Assembly: GCA_030847615.1 (NCBI GenBank) | Contig: JAUMIR010000015.1 | Coordinates: 9,937,501-10,001,500 of the forward strand | From: Gambelia wislizenii | Lineage: Eukaryota; Chordata; Lepidosauria; Squamata; Crotaphytidae | Direction: 5' to 3' | Length of the DNA: 64,000 bases | Shown here: positions 12,240-24,142 of the stretch, piece by piece | Layout of the letters: each line of letters starts with the position of its first letter | Position numbering within the stretch: position 1 is the first letter of the stretch | Translations under genes and position numbers: made by a program | The notes under the pieces: model-generated | Databases searched by the model: none | Seen by the model: the letters and a program-made list of their open reading frames with translations, nothing else | What the model was told of the DNA's origin: nothing

Positions 12240-12420
12240 AGCAGCCAGTATTAAAAGGAGTATAGTGTCCAGAAGTAATAGTGCCACTGTATTCCCCTTT
12301 CGGCAGACCTCACCTGGAATACTGTGTCCAGTTCTGGACACCACAATTCAGAAAGGATATTCAGAAGCTGGAATGTGTTTAGAGGGTGACCAGGATAGTT
12401 GGAGTTCTGGACGTCATGCA
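12240..12420 (+). mobile_element. Short + strand CR1-related fragment
   Basis: The segment ctcacctggaatactgtgtc onward corresponds to the CR1 C-terminal RT region in the opposite orientation to the preceding CR1. It is decayed, with no open frame. Confidence 0.5.
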
Positions 12421-12539
12421 ACAATAATAATATAATAATAATAAAATTTATTTATATCCTGCCCCTCTGCGAGCAATCGGGGTGGCTTACAACAATAAAA
12501 TAGTGCACAGTATAAAACAACTCAAAATCCCTTCCCCCC
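12421..12539 (-). mobile_element. L2-type LINE, 3' tail part (left of the LTR insertion)
   Basis: An (aat)n run is followed by the 3' UTR motif gcccctctgcgagcaatcgg, which recurs at 47566 in the full-length L2. The element resumes at 13528 after the solo LTR. Confidence 0.75.
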
Positions 12540-13522
12540 TGTCATGATGGAGTTGCATCATGTTGCCACAAGTTGCAACTCCCATCATTCTGCTAGAGAA
12601 CTATAACTATCTTTGTTTGTAAACAGATTGTCTTCCCAGCATAGTATCAGGTAAGAAAAGGGTTAATGGGAAGGGGCCAATGCACCACCTTCACAGAGCT
12701 AATGAGAGGACATCATTAACATAACCCCATGAGACTGGACTGACCAATTACAGCTTTAAGCCCGGGAAATCTGGAGAGGTTTTAATTGCTTTTGTTTTGA
12801 GACCAGTGTGAGTGAGATGAGTGGGACTTGGAGAAGGAGATTCTGGAAAATGTGAAGGAACAGAGACTGCTATGCTGGTAGAGCACAGCCATTCCATCTC
12901 TGGCTTTTGCTCCCAGCTGCCTGGACAAGATCTCAAGGCAACAAACTGCAAGTATTTAGTAGAGATTAGGGCCTGTTTAGTTGTGTTAGGGAATTCTTTT
13001 TAATTTCTTTACTTTGGTTGAATGTAGCTAAATTAGTAATTGAATGTAACCTGAGTAATGTAATGCTTTGATCTTGATACTCTGTATTGCTATCACTTTA
13101 AGCCTGCCTGCCTGAGGTAGGGGAGAATCCTGCCTCATGTGAGACTGCATGACTACTTCTCTTGAATAAAGTAAACTTCTATCTTCCTATGCTGATGCTG
13201 ACCACGTGCCTTACTCTTGGCTATGCTACTGTGAACCTCCTCTGGGGTTAGGAGGAGGGAGTTAGTTGATTCTATAGTGGCAAGGAGTGCCACTGATTAA
13301 CATAGACTACGCACAACTTCCCACTGTGTTGTGCGTGTAAAAGGGGGGGGTCCCAAGGGGGAAATAAGCCCCCCCCCAGTTAAAACCCAGTGGGTGGTGG
13401 CAGATTGATGGTTTTTGGGTTTTGTAGGAGGATCCTGGGGTGAGGACACTCAGGACTAACCCTCCAGAGAGAGGGCTAACCTGGAGCTCCTGGGAAGGGA
13501 ACTCAGGTTTGAGCCCCTGACA
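12540..13522. mobile_element. Solo LTR with 5-base target-site duplication
   Basis: A 983-base segment begins tgtcatgatgg and ends gcccctgaca (TG...CA). It is flanked by ccccc on both sides (12535-12539 and 13523-13527), and the interrupted L2 tail continues cleanly on each side. aataaa at 13165-13170 gives + orientation as the likely sense, with a short downstream part. There is no internal coding region and only one LTR, so it looks like a recombined solo LTR. The family (ERV or Gypsy-type) is not determined. Confidence 0.8.
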
Positions 13523-13527
13523 CCCCC

Positions 13528-14838
13528 TTAAAACATTATTAAATTAATACAAATTAAAATCAATATATAATACAATTTATTAAAAACCCTTTCGAGCAAG
13601 CAGCATCAGTTTGGATGTCCAGAAGCAACCTCCAGAGGGGGTTCCTGAGGGGGTTAGCTATTCGGGAAAAGCCTGCCTGAAGACAACCATCTTGACAGCC
13701 TTTTTAAAGCTGTCTAATGATGTCAATAGGCGGATCTCATCCGGCAGGCCATTCCACAATTCGGGGGCGACAGCCGAGAAAGCCCTCTGGGAGGTGGTCA
13801 CCAGCCTAGGTCTTTGTGGCTGCAACAAATTCCTCCCAGAGGACCGGAGAGCACGGGGAGGATTATAAGGGAGAAGGTGGTCCCTGAGATAGCTTGGGCC
13901 CAAGCCATTTAGGGCTTTAAAGGTGATAACCAACACCTTGTACTGGGCCCGGAAGCTGATAGGCAGCCAGTGGAGGGACCTCAGAACCGGAGTAATGTGC
14001 TCCCTCCTAGATGTCCCAGAAACTAGCCTGGCTGCCATATTTTTTACCAGCTGTAATTTCTGAACTAAGCACAAGGGTAGCCCCATGTAGAGTGCATTAC
14101 AGAAATCAAGACGTGAGGTTATCAGCGCATGCACAGTGGTCTCAAGATCCCTTACTTCCAGAAAAGGGCGCAGCTGGCGTATCATCCGAAGCTGATAGCA
14201 AGCGCTCCTGACTGTCGCATTTACCTGATTTGTCATCAGGAGTGATGAGTCAAGGAGCACCCCTAGACTGCGAACACAGTCACTGGAGGAGAGTGTGACC
14301 CCCATCCAGGACTGGAGATTGCAACCCGATTCTTGGTTTCTGGGCCGCTACCGTGAGCACCTCCATCTTGTCTGGATTCAGTCTCCATCTGTTTTTCCTC
14401 ATCCAGCCCATTACTGCTTAAAGACATTCATTGAGAGAAGAGATGCCCTCAGAATTCGAGACCGATGAACGAGATACGGAGAAATAGATCTGAGTGTCAT
14501 CAGCGTACTGATAACACCCAGCTCCATAACTCTGGATAATCTTACCCTGCGGCTTGATATAGATGTTAAATAACATTGGGGACAGAATAGCACCCTGTGG
14601 TACTCCACAGGTAAGCTCCCTTTTACTGGAGCTACTGTCCCCGAGCAGCACTGTCTGGGTCCTGCCTGAGAGGAAGGATCGGAACCACTGCAAAGCAGTG
14701 CCTCCGATGCCTAACTCCCTCAGGCGATCCAGAAGAATGTTGTGATCTATCGTATCAAAAGCCGCTGAGAGGTCTAGGAGCACCAATAGGGTCACACTAC
14801 CCCTGTCGATGCTCAGACGCAGATCGTCGGTCAAAGCA
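13528..14838 (-). mobile_element. L2-type LINE fragment (RT C-terminal half)
   Basis: The - strand translation gives RT blocks including LVLLDLSAAFDTIDHN, GVPQGAILSPMLFNIYIKP and QYADDTQIYFS near 14500. The C-terminal region LHWLPISFRAQYKVLVITFK lies near 13920. Frames break at 14418 and elsewhere. It is about 85% alike to the full-length L2 at 47536-51806 by eye. The 5' end is truncated at a CR1 junction near 14840. Confidence 0.85.
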
Positions 14839-14841
14839 ACA

Positions 14842-14942
14842 ATAGAATCATAGAATTCAAGAGCTGGAAGAGACCACGAGGGCCATCCAGTGCAACCCCC
14901 CTGCCACACAGGAAATCTTGATCAAAGCATCCCCGACAGAAG
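14842..14942 (-). mobile_element. CR1 3' end, left part of a split copy
   Basis: The octamer tail and 3' UTR run to ccccgacag, and the matching continuation (tggccatccagcc) is at about 16195. The two parts form one CR1 3' end split by a + strand CR1 5' segment. Confidence 0.75.
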
Positions 14943-14974
14943 TCTCAACCCCAAATATCCCTGATGTGGGGCAA

Positions 14975-16190
14975 ATATCCCTGATGTGATGGAGAGGCTG
15001 GCAAGACTGGTCAAGCCTACTGATCATTACCCCTTCCTTTTGGTCCACGTGGGAACCAGTGATACTGCTAGGCACAGCTTTCCAAAGATCAGAAGAGATT
15101 ACGAGGCTCTGGGGAGGAAGCTGAAAGAAATGGATGCAGAGGTTGTCATCTCGTCTCTTCTGCCAGTTGAAGGGCATGATCCAGGAAGGGAGAGGAAAAT
15201 AGCCTATGTAAACAACTAGCTCAGTACATGGTGTCACCAAGAACAATTTGGATTCTTGGATCATGGGCTGCGGTTCCATTAAGGGGACTTCTGGCAACGG
15301 ATGGGGTGTATCTCACACCAGTTGACAGAAACATTTTTGCCAACTGTCTCAAAAAATTTTTCAGGAGAATTTTAAACGGAGTCATATGGGGGAGTGTGAC
15401 AGTATTCTGGAAGGCAAAAGGGCTGGAGAAAATAGTCAAACGGTCATAGAGGGAACAAGGCAAACAGCGCAAGGACCCAACAGTGGGAGGCAACAAAACT
15501 TACACAGGCAGCACGTAAATGGAACACATGGTCTTAGATATCTCTACACTAATGCACAGAGCATGGGAAATATGCAAGATGAACTTGTACTCCTAGCACT
15601 ACAAAACAAATATGATATAATAGGCATGACTGAAACCTGTTGGAATGAGCCTCCTGATTGGAATGTAGGAATAGAGGAGTATAACTTTTATAAGAGAAAA
15701 AGGCCACACAGGAAAGGAGGAGGAATAGCATTATATGTCAGGGATATTTACACCAGTCAAGAGATCCATGACATCAATACTGGAAGCCAGGTGGAGAGCA
15801 TCTGGATAAAAATTAAAGTGGGGGATACAACAGGGATGCTACTGTGGGACTGTACTACAGACCTCCAAGTCAGACAGAGTTATTGATTTATGCCTTTCTA
15901 GAACACATGACCACACATGCAGAAAGGAGAGATGTAGTAGTGATGGGTGACTTCAACTATCCTGATATTTGCTGGAAATCTAACTCAACCAAAAGTTCAA
16001 GGTCTAGCAAACTCCTTACATGCCTGGAAGACAATTTCATTGTCCAAAACATGGAAGAGGCAACAAGGGGGTCAGCTATTTTAGATCTGATCCTAACCAA
16101 CAGAGATGACCTGGTTAATGTGGTGCAAGTGGTGGGATCCTTATGTGAGAATGATCATGTTCTCCTGGAGAATGGAAAGGAGAAGCCAGG
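14975..16190 (+). mobile_element. CR1 5' segment (ORF1 end and endonuclease) in inverted position
   Basis: The + strand encodes the end of the CR1 ORF1 esterase (LVKPTDHYPFLLVHVGTSD at about 15010-15065), then the ORF2 endonuclease. The latter shows YTNAQSMGN near 15545, MTETCWNE near 15630 and VVMGDFNYPDICW near 15940. It stops abruptly at caggcatag (about 16190). It has frameshifts and stops, no RT and no 3' UTR. Confidence 0.8.
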
Positions 16191-16533
16191 CATAGCCATG
16201 GCCATCCAGCCTCTGTTTAAAGACCTCCAACGAAGGAGACCCCACCACACTCCTAGGGAGTGTGTTCCACTGCTGAACAACTCTTACTGTCAAAAAGTCC
16301 CTCCTAATGTTGAGGTGGAATCTCTGTTCCTGGAGCTTGCATCCATTGTTCCATGTTCTAGTCTCCGGACCAGTGGAAAACAAGCTTGCTCCATCCTCAA
16401 TGTGACACCCCTTCAAATACTTGAACAGGGCTATCATTTTGCCCCTTAACTGGTTTTTTTTCAGACTGAACATACCCAGCTCCCTAAGTCTTTCCTCATA
16501 GGGCATGGTTTCCAGGCCTTTCACCATTTTAAT
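16191..16533 (-). mobile_element. CR1 3' part, right side of the split copy
   Basis: This continues the CR1 begun at 14842. It holds 3' UTR and C-terminal RT sequence (MVKGLETMPYEERLRELGMF near 16500), truncated at about 16533. Confidence 0.75.
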
Positions 16534-17205
16534 GAAACACTATTGTGTTGTGTATCGTGTCTGGATATACTCAAAACTTGAGGCCAAGATGCCAATCAAA
16601 CCTGAGAGCTTAGTTATAAGTTCACTATAGGATAGGAACAGCAATGGCTACATAGTCATGTTGCTAAATATTGAAGATGATGAACACAGCTCAGAAAGAA
16701 TCTCCTTGCTAAAAATTTGCTGGAAATGTACTTTGGTAAATTATGAAATTAAGAAACAATATTTATAAAGACCTTGGGTTTATCTACACTATAACCTTAA
16801 TCCAGGGCCACTCTGTCGCAGTTTGGTTTGGACTGACCCAGATTCAGCATGATAGTGGACACACATACCCTATTCCCATTCCCGGCCCCTGGTAGGTGTT
16901 CCTGGGGTTGGGGTGGTGGAGTGACTTTTAAGGCCAGCCACTCCTGGCCACACCGCAACTCCCTGCTCTGCTGCCTCAGCTGCCCTTACCCCTGTGTAAT
17001 GGGGAAGGAAGGCTTCCTCACAGTCCTCCAGAGTCTTCTGGCTGGCTGGTTGGTAGGTGTTCCTGGGATGGGGGTGGTGGAGTGACTTTTAAGGCCAACC
17101 ACTCCTAGAAACAGGAGTGCTGGAACTCAGGGAACTTGCTCTCTAGGAAGGCAGTGCCTATGTTCTCTGAAACCAGTTGTACATTCAGTTCCAACATTTA
17201 CCTTC
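16534..17205. repeat. Unassigned stretch with a 60-base direct repeat
   Basis: ggtaggtgttcctgggg at 16891 and ggtaggtgttcctggga at about 17053 begin two similar 60-base segments. Each ends in tggagtgacttttaaggcca and is followed by cactcct. They lie about 160 bases apart. I see no gene or known element. Confidence 0.45.
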
Positions 17206-17720
17206 ATGTATGTACAGACTGTAATCCTCCTTTTGATCTTTTCGCTGATGCCTAGAGATGCTCAGTTTGGAGTTCTGAGGCACATGAGTTTTATGGTTAT
17301 TTCATACAATATTTTTGTAAATAATCACTTTTCTGTTTCCAAACCAGCTACATATCTATACTATATCACAGTCCCTAAATTCAGGATAGCTTTAAATTTA
17401 GCTCAATTTAACGTTCTCCCAAAAGCCGTGTTGGAAGGGAAATATAGGAAAATCCCCTATGAAATCCAATATTGTCCCCGTGACACAGGCACAATAGAAA
17501 CTACAGCCCAAGTAATTTTGTATTGTAGTTTTACAGGGATATTTGTCACCAGTTGATTACCCCTTTATTAGTTAAATTCCTTGGACATTCTGATGATTTT
17601 TATTTACATTATTTGCTGGATATTCAAAATAAACTTATTTCTTTCAAGGCACCAAAATTATGTTATATTATGTGTAAGCTTTGCCCACAAATGGTCAGTA
17701 ACAGTTATTAATCTTAGAGA
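17206..17720 (+). pseudogene. Degenerate LINE C-terminal fragment
   Basis: The + strand frame carries FNVLPKAVLEGKYRKIPY and a Cys-rich patch near 17410-17540. A stop follows, then further related residues. This pattern resembles the C-terminal domain seen after RT in some squamate LINEs. It has no intact RT and no start of its own, and the family is not assigned. Confidence 0.45.
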
Positions 17721-17963
17721 CTAAATTTGTTGTGTGATTTATTGATTGTATTTTTATTGGTCAAGTATGGTAGAGTAACCCTCTTCCAATTTATTTTATT
17801 GGTTAAAATAAAGTTACCCACAGGAAAGTAACCAAAATTCAAACTCAGTTGTTCCCTGCTGGGGAAAACTGTGGCCCATGCCTCTGTTTTCACAATATTA
17901 TATAAATTAAGGGTGTAATTTCTCATCTATACCTGCATCCTCATTTTCCTGGTCTTGTTTCAG

Positions 17964-18288
17964 GCTAACCTCCATCACCTCCAACACGGTCTCCAGCTCT
18001 CACATCCCATCCTGTGCCATTCAAAGTGAACTCATCTATCCAGTGAGAGGTCAGCCAACTTCTGGCCTCTCATCCTGCAACTACTCCTGTGGATCCACTG
18101 AGTCTTGCGGTGTCCACTCTTGACCCATTCAACACTGTCCTATTCAATATGTGAACTGTTGACCATCTTATGTTGTCCAGTCTTATTGTTTCCCATCATG
18201 TACCAGCCAGTCTGTGCCCATCTTCCCAGTTAGCACTTGCCAGTCCTCCTGCAGTCCATCTAGCTATACTCCAGAAGAATTCAAATAG
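17964..18288 (+). pseudogene. Cys/Ser-rich EDC-like coding exon with two in-frame stops
   Basis: A splice-acceptor-like cttgtttcag ends at 17963. Its last ten bases are identical to those of the CBP acceptors at 6300 and 38752. One frame then runs about 108 codons to TAG at 18286, broken only by TGA at 18121 and 18154. The product has about ten Cys, mostly in Ser-Cys steps (SSCNYSCGS, QSYCFPSC, TCQSSCSPSS), and no Gly-rich CBP repeats or PPP core. There is no ATG at the expected position; an ATC stands there. I infer a dead Cys-rich EDC gene related in gene structure, not in sequence, to the CBPs. It could be a chance open frame, but the biased composition argues against that. Confidence 0.45.
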
Positions 18289-21200
18289 AGACTAGGGGCT
18301 TATCTCCATGAGTCAGGATACACTGCTACCCCGCTGGGGTGTCTGGGCTGTAGAGCTAGCCTGTTCTTCCCTTGTTACCTATATGGAATGGGCAGGAAAC
18401 TAATCAGGCATGCCGGCCTGTCCCTGCAGCCACTTCTGCCATTTTCCTTGCTCTGCTGGATCCAGGGAACTGGCCCTCACCATGTGACAAGGTCTCCTGC
18501 ATGTGACCAGTCTTGGCCACATGCTGGGGGGCTGCTGCCCGGACCTGGAAGTGTAAGGGCAACTGGTAGCTGAAGTGGGATGGCCTGCAGGTATAGGTTC
18601 CCCCACACACGTGGTGTCTGAACCATTTCCTCTTGGTGGAAACGGACTAAACTAGCCATTAAAAAAAAACACTTTACTGTTCTTACTCTGGTTTGTCCCT
18701 GCCTGAGCTTTTATCTGCCACAGGGTGGTAATGACTGGGTAGTAAGGACTCTCAGATGGGGGCAGAATGAGGTAAATAGCCCATGTAGATAAGGCCAAAG
18801 AATTAATTGTATAAACTTCATGATTAATGCTTGGACCTACTGTTTATCTATCTGAAGAGCACAGGTTACCAGTTAGGACTTTAGGTCTGGGATGGCAAAC
18901 TCATTTGCTGTAGAGCCAGGGTGATAAAAGTATTTCCTGTGAGCTGCAGGCCACCCTCATAGCCATTTTTTGGCCCCCATGGCCCAAGTCACTTCATGTT
19001 GCCCAAAAGAAGGGCCTCTCATGGGCCTAAAATGGGCTACAGGGCAAATGTATAGCAAAAATTCTCCCCATGCACCCAGAGGATATCTGGGGGGGGGCAT
19101 TTAAGGTGAAAAGGGGGTCTATTTTTTCCATGGGATGTGATCAGGGTTTCAGACCTCTCTCATCCGATAGTTTCCTACCTGGGCTGTCTTTTGCAAAGAC
19201 TCTACACACATATTCAAAACAAACAGAGTAACATGGAATCCATCCCTTCTCCAGTGAGCCATGGGGTGGAGAGAAAGTAGACATATAACAGGATGTCCGT
19301 TAATAGCAGCAGTGATGGAGGAGGATTCTGCCAAATCTCATAAGCAGCTGCAGCCCTGGAGCATTTGGGACTAGCACTGAGAACAGAAGAGATGCAACAT
19401 GCTAACAGAGAGGGAGCTTTTCTTGGTTGTTCCTGCTATTAAGTAAATTCAGCACAGGGTGGAATTTGGGCCCCAGTTTTCCTTCATCTACATATTTTGT
19501 TTGGAGAGGTGTGTTGCAGATATCTGAAGAGTGGAAACCCCAAAGGTTAACTGCTTTTTGATTCATGTGCTGCCTGGGTAAAACCCAAACTGGGAAGTTA
19601 GGATCAGTATCTGTACTGGAAAAGGAAATCTTCTTGCAAAGAGGCTGAGAGAGGGATGGAGACAGAAAACGGACATTTTGTAAAGCAGAATGACACTGGG
19701 GGCAAAGTACCACCATGAGTGCTCAGTTAAATGGCAGATTTTATCCCAGGGAGGTTCGAGAAATTGTGATTTTTAATCTACCCCTCACTCTTCCTACTAT
19801 TTGTCGCAGGTAGCAAAAGTCTTGGTTTTTCTTGGATTTGTTGTTTACACATACCGCTATCTCGGGAAAGGGTCACATAGCAGAGCTGAATTTTGATTGG
19901 TCAGAATTTGGAGGAGGCGGGCTTGCAAGGGAAGCCTTGCAATTCTTGATCCACCATTTTTGTATGGCCCTATGTAGGGTCCTCTTCTGCCTCCAAACCT
20001 GGCTAGTTCTACCTGGCACTGCTGCTGCTTCCGTTTCCTCCGTGACTGACACCTGCTCCTTCTTGCCATGTGATTTGTCTTTGAACAAATTAGGGTTCAA
20101 CCTGAATTCTTCCCAGATACATTTTGCCATATGAATGGCCCTTGAGGTTTCATGCCACACCATTTCCCTGTTTTGTTTTTGTTTCTGACACATACACACA
20201 GAGCTGCTTCTCCTAAAATCCTTAAACGGGAGTATCAGTTCATCATTTACTATAGGTTGCATGGCCCACCACATCATTTAACCTTTAGAAAAGCAATAGT
20301 CATGATTTAAACATTCTTAGTTACATAGCAGAGGGGCCATGGGACCCTCCTAATAAATTGCCCAAATCCATGTCAGGGTACTGGTAAGAGTGTTCTGATG
20401 AGCGTCGGCCTCTATCGACACATATCAGCACTGTCCAGATGGGCATGGCACAGAAACAGTCCTCTGCAACACTATGGTGTTTTGAAATACTGGGAGAAAA
20501 TTTCTCAGAATTCTTGCTACTGTTATTATCCTTGCTAGTGGTGGTTTCTGACTGATGGGAACCCCCCTCCTTTTAATTGGGAGATGACTAGAGACTATGC
20601 TTTCCATCCCTAACCTGAACCCATTGTTCTTGCCCACCCCCTGTAGCAAAGTGAGAAGACAAGACAGAATATGGAAATCCCTTTTCAACCTCAAAATGAC
20701 CTTTCTCCATGTTTGGAGGATGAATGTCCCTGTAGAATGGTGGGAGCGGAGGTTTAGCTCAGCTTTGACTGCAGTGAGGTGGTTTAAGCAAGAGCAGGAG
20801 TTGAGGGAAAGAAGAGAAAGTAGGCAAATACAAAGCTTCTGAGTAAGTGACAGACAGAGGTGATTTTGGCCTTGTTTCCTTTGGGGCTGAGTAGCTACTC
20901 ACTCCTTGGAAATTGGTAACAAATTATCAGATGAGACCTGCATGAAAAAGATGCCCATTACATCCAGATGTGCTCTGACATTTTCCTATATTATAGACCA
21001 AGGTTTAATTGGCAGTCTGCTTTTATATTTTTGTGTCTATGTCCTTTCTTTGTTTTAATCCTCCATCATCGCAGGGCACATTCATTGGTTTCTATCGCAT
21101 TCCTTCTGATCAGAGGGGACTTTAAAAAAGATTTCTAAAATCATATTTCAGAATGCACACATTGCAGTTTTCATTGCACACTATGATGTAGTTCAGATTT

Positions 21201-21360
21201 TGATTCCCCTCCCAAATATTTGTTCCCCACATTTTTAAAAAAAATATTGTTGGGCTCCTGTTGGTGACATTCAGGTGAAGAACTACTTCTTTGATAATGA
21301 GAATGGCAGCATGAACTATCTTTGATGAAACCTGGTAATGGTCGGAGGCACCAACGACAG
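18289..21360. other. Unassigned 3-kb stretch
   Basis: It holds only short, compositionally ordinary frames, and I see no repeat family, splice architecture or RNA gene. A G-run near 19091 and an A-run near 18660 are the only simple-sequence features. EDC regulatory DNA could lie here but cannot be shown from sequence alone. Confidence 0.5.
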
Positions 21361-21366
21361 AAGAAT

Positions 21367-21465
21367 GAATCATAGAACCATAGAATTGGAAGAGACCACA
21401 AGGACCATCCAGTCCAACCCCCTTCCATGCAGGAATACACAATCAAAGTTTGCCTGACAGATGGA
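21367..21465 (-). mobile_element. CR1 3' tail fragment
   Basis: It consists of the octamer tail (gaatcatagaaccatag) and the start of the CR1 3' UTR only, about 100 bases. Confidence 0.75.
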
Positions 21466-21585
21466 TTGTTAAGGTTGCTGAATTAGCCGAAATTGTCAAA
21501 TTAACATGAGTTTTAAGGAACAACCAGTTGAACACCTTTGGAATGAAATCATAGTGATAGTTGTTTTAATGTTAAGGTCTATCTG

Positions 21586-22110
21586 GGTAACAAACAATGA
21601 AGCTCAAAAGTCTAGGTTCAATTCAGATGACTTTTTATTGCTAGCACAGGGGAATCATTCCTGCCAAACTGTGCCAAAGAATTAAAGGGACGCAGGCTTT
21701 TTATTATACAGAAACAAAACTTATGAATCTATAGCACTGTGCATGTCAATTATCTCATTCTATCAGTTAAGTTTCATTTCTCAGAAAAACTATTTCGTAG
21801 CTTTGAACATGAAACCTTTCCTCCCTAGTTTTTCTCAGCTCTATGTCTTGACTGTAATAAATCTGTATAACAAGCAAGCTGGGGAGTGTGCCAGAAAAGA
21901 TAACATACACACATACACAGCTTCTAACCTGACTGAATTCTTTCTTGATTCTAACAGGCAATGCAAACTCAGTCTTTTAGCGGGCCCCACATAAAAAACA
22001 TTTGTGTGATCAATATAGACAGACCTTCTCATTAATGGGCCATAGGATGTCATTTAAGGTGGGAGAGGTGAGTGAACATTCTTTGCCCCCATGAAGTAAG
22101 GATGTCCTTG
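21586..22110 (-). mobile_element. Possible LTR-derived sequence
   Basis: A tttttattgc segment (a polyadenylation signal on the - strand) and AT-rich LTR-like composition are the only signs. No ends or target-site duplication are visible, so this is a low-confidence label for an otherwise empty stretch. Confidence 0.25.
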
Positions 22111-22117
22111 TTTTGAT

Positions 22118-22620
22118 GCAGAAATCATGGAACAGCAGACCCATGGATTAGAAAGTGAATTTTATTACACCGGTGGGCCTGACTGGAATATCTTCCAAAG
22201 AGTCAGAACCTCGAGTTGTTTTTACAGAATACTTTTATAGAGAAATACAGTATGTTGTGAAATACAAACAAGAGCCCTTCCCTCCTCACATCTTGTGGTT
22301 TCCGTGTCCATATTTGGCACTTCCCTTTCTTGCAATACTGTTTACATTTCAGGAAAGCAGTTACAGACTAAAGCAAGATAGTTTTAGGAACATTTAGGTA
22401 CAGTTCGACCGTTATCAGGGAAAGAATTTGTTTACCTCATATGTTTATAGAACATAGGGTTGATTAGCAAAGAACATTGACTTGACTAGGCCTGAGTTAA
22501 AGGAAAAAGACTTTGCAGACTTCCAGAGTCTCATGGGCTGTCTAGTCTGACCCCAAATAGTAATTGTAAGTAACAGCATTCAGCAAATAGACATTAGAGT
22601 CTACATGACCTCTACAGTTT
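22118..22620 (-). mobile_element. LTR-like repeat shared with 61469-61630
   Basis: gcagaaatcatggaacagc, followed by gacccatgga, matches the start of 61469-61630, and the similarity continues through a ttttatta segment and gcctgactggaat. The second copy lies beside a retroviral gag remnant on the same strand, which suggests an endogenous-retrovirus LTR. The right end is not defined. Confidence 0.4.
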
Positions 22621-22924
22621 GACAGAAAAATGTGTGCATTTGTTGTAGGGTCATGGCGTGTTGTCCCAACCTACCACACCAACCTGCATATCAAGTGACT
22701 GTGTGAGCCATTTAATTGGCCCAGGTCATCCCCGCACGCACACACAAACACAGATGTCAGAAATCTGTTGGTGACTTAGTGTGGCATAGCCTCAGTTATG
22801 ATCATGTGAATACTTTTACAGTCATTGGGAATGTGATATCTTTACTCACAGGTGCACATAAGCTGCCGGATGCTCCTGTGCACCTTTGTTTTGTTCTGAA
22901 AAGAAGCAATGAATAAGTTTAGCA

Positions 22925-23835
22925 ATTGTATTTCCACTACAAGAAACACATACTCATAAATTCTTTCTTTATTTATGTTCTTACTACTTATAGAATTTTA
23001 TCATTATTTCTCTACTACTTTTATTTCAAAGTTTCTTCCATATACATTAGAGATATTTTCTCCCATTTATATTACCACGAAGGGAAAACTTTCCCCCATT
23101 CCTCCTTTATTCTCTAGATGTTCTCACATTTAATGCCATTGTTAACTTATCCAGATCACACATCTCATATAATTTTAACAAGCACTCTTCTTTGAAAGGT
23201 GTTCTGGGTTTTTTTTCCCCTAATTTTTTTGCATATGAGATTTTGGCTGCAATGACCATAGAAAGTAGACTTCTCCAGTAATTTCGATCAATTTGCTTAT
23301 CTAGCATATTTGTCATATTCAAGAGATATCATTCTGGTCACATGGGAAATTTAATATCCAACATCTGTGTTATAACATTATGTATTTTCTTCCAAAACCT
23401 TTTTGCATGTTCACATTGCCACCACATATGACAGTAGGTCCATTTGTCTGGTTACATTTTGAACAATTGCATATTTTTGTTAATTTTCTTGGAGTTAGGT
23501 GCCAAAAATAAAGCATTTTATAATTGTCTTTTAAATTAAAATTTGTAGTAAATGATCAATTTCTTTTCCAGGATCTTTCCCAATGATGTAGCTGAATATT
23601 GTGGCCAAAATTCTGAGATCACTTATTCATGTTGTCTTTCATTCTTTCTCCTTCTAGTTCCATATGTAATAATCTGTAAAGTCTGGGAATTATATGTTTA
23701 TTTCCTCTTTGTAAGATTTTATCCAATGTCATTTTCTCAACTTCTGTTCTTAACCCTTTACTTATTTAGGTGCTATATTTCATATTGGGTTGTACTGTCT
23801 CATTTTTATTACATTTTAGTGTGTTTGCTTTAATT
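22925..23835 (-). mobile_element. L1 LINE 3' fragment
   Basis: - strand residues near 23110-23320 (NYWRSLLSMVIAAKISYAK, LYEMCDLDKLTMAL) match the C-terminal end of the L1 at 52353-59533 (HWKVILYMITAARLVFAKH, LYEMDKLKIIL). Upstream in coding order (23330-23835) is further decayed ORF2 sequence, AT-rich, with no open frame. Confidence 0.65.
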
Positions 23836-24074
23836 CAAATTTTCATTTTTCTAGCTTGGCCTGTGTGCCTATTTTTTAAAATAATATTGGTGTAGTATCA
23901 ATGCATGTTTAGATCTTGAATTTTGTTTCATTTTTTTCTTTCAAGACCATTGTATTTTGCCTAGATAACATGTCTTGTTCGTTCCTATAAGCACTAATAA
24001 TAAATCATGTAAATAGAGAGAGCTGGTATGTTCAGACAGTTTCACATGGGAATGGGTTGACTCAACACCCTTTG

Positions 24075-24142
24075 AGCTACATGAAAGATATTGCAAGCCC
24101 TGACTCTTCCAGAAACGTTCCTCTGATCATTCCTCTGAGGAC
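24075..24142 (+). pseudogene. EDC/CBP-type first-exon-like segment
   Basis: gactcttccag, then cctctgaggacttg|gtaagtg with GT at 24143, resembles the - strand first exon at 62923-62967 (gattcttccaac ... tctgagaccttg|gtaagtg). At the TATA position there is only catgaaagatatt. No coding exon is recognisable downstream on this strand before the LINE at 24.96 kb. It is probably a relic of another EDC gene copy. Confidence 0.35.

Noticed and set aside
18121..18156. In-frame TGA codons read as selenocysteine in a Cys-rich protein
   Set aside because: No SECIS-like hairpin was identified and no ATG is present; pseudogene decay explains it more simply.
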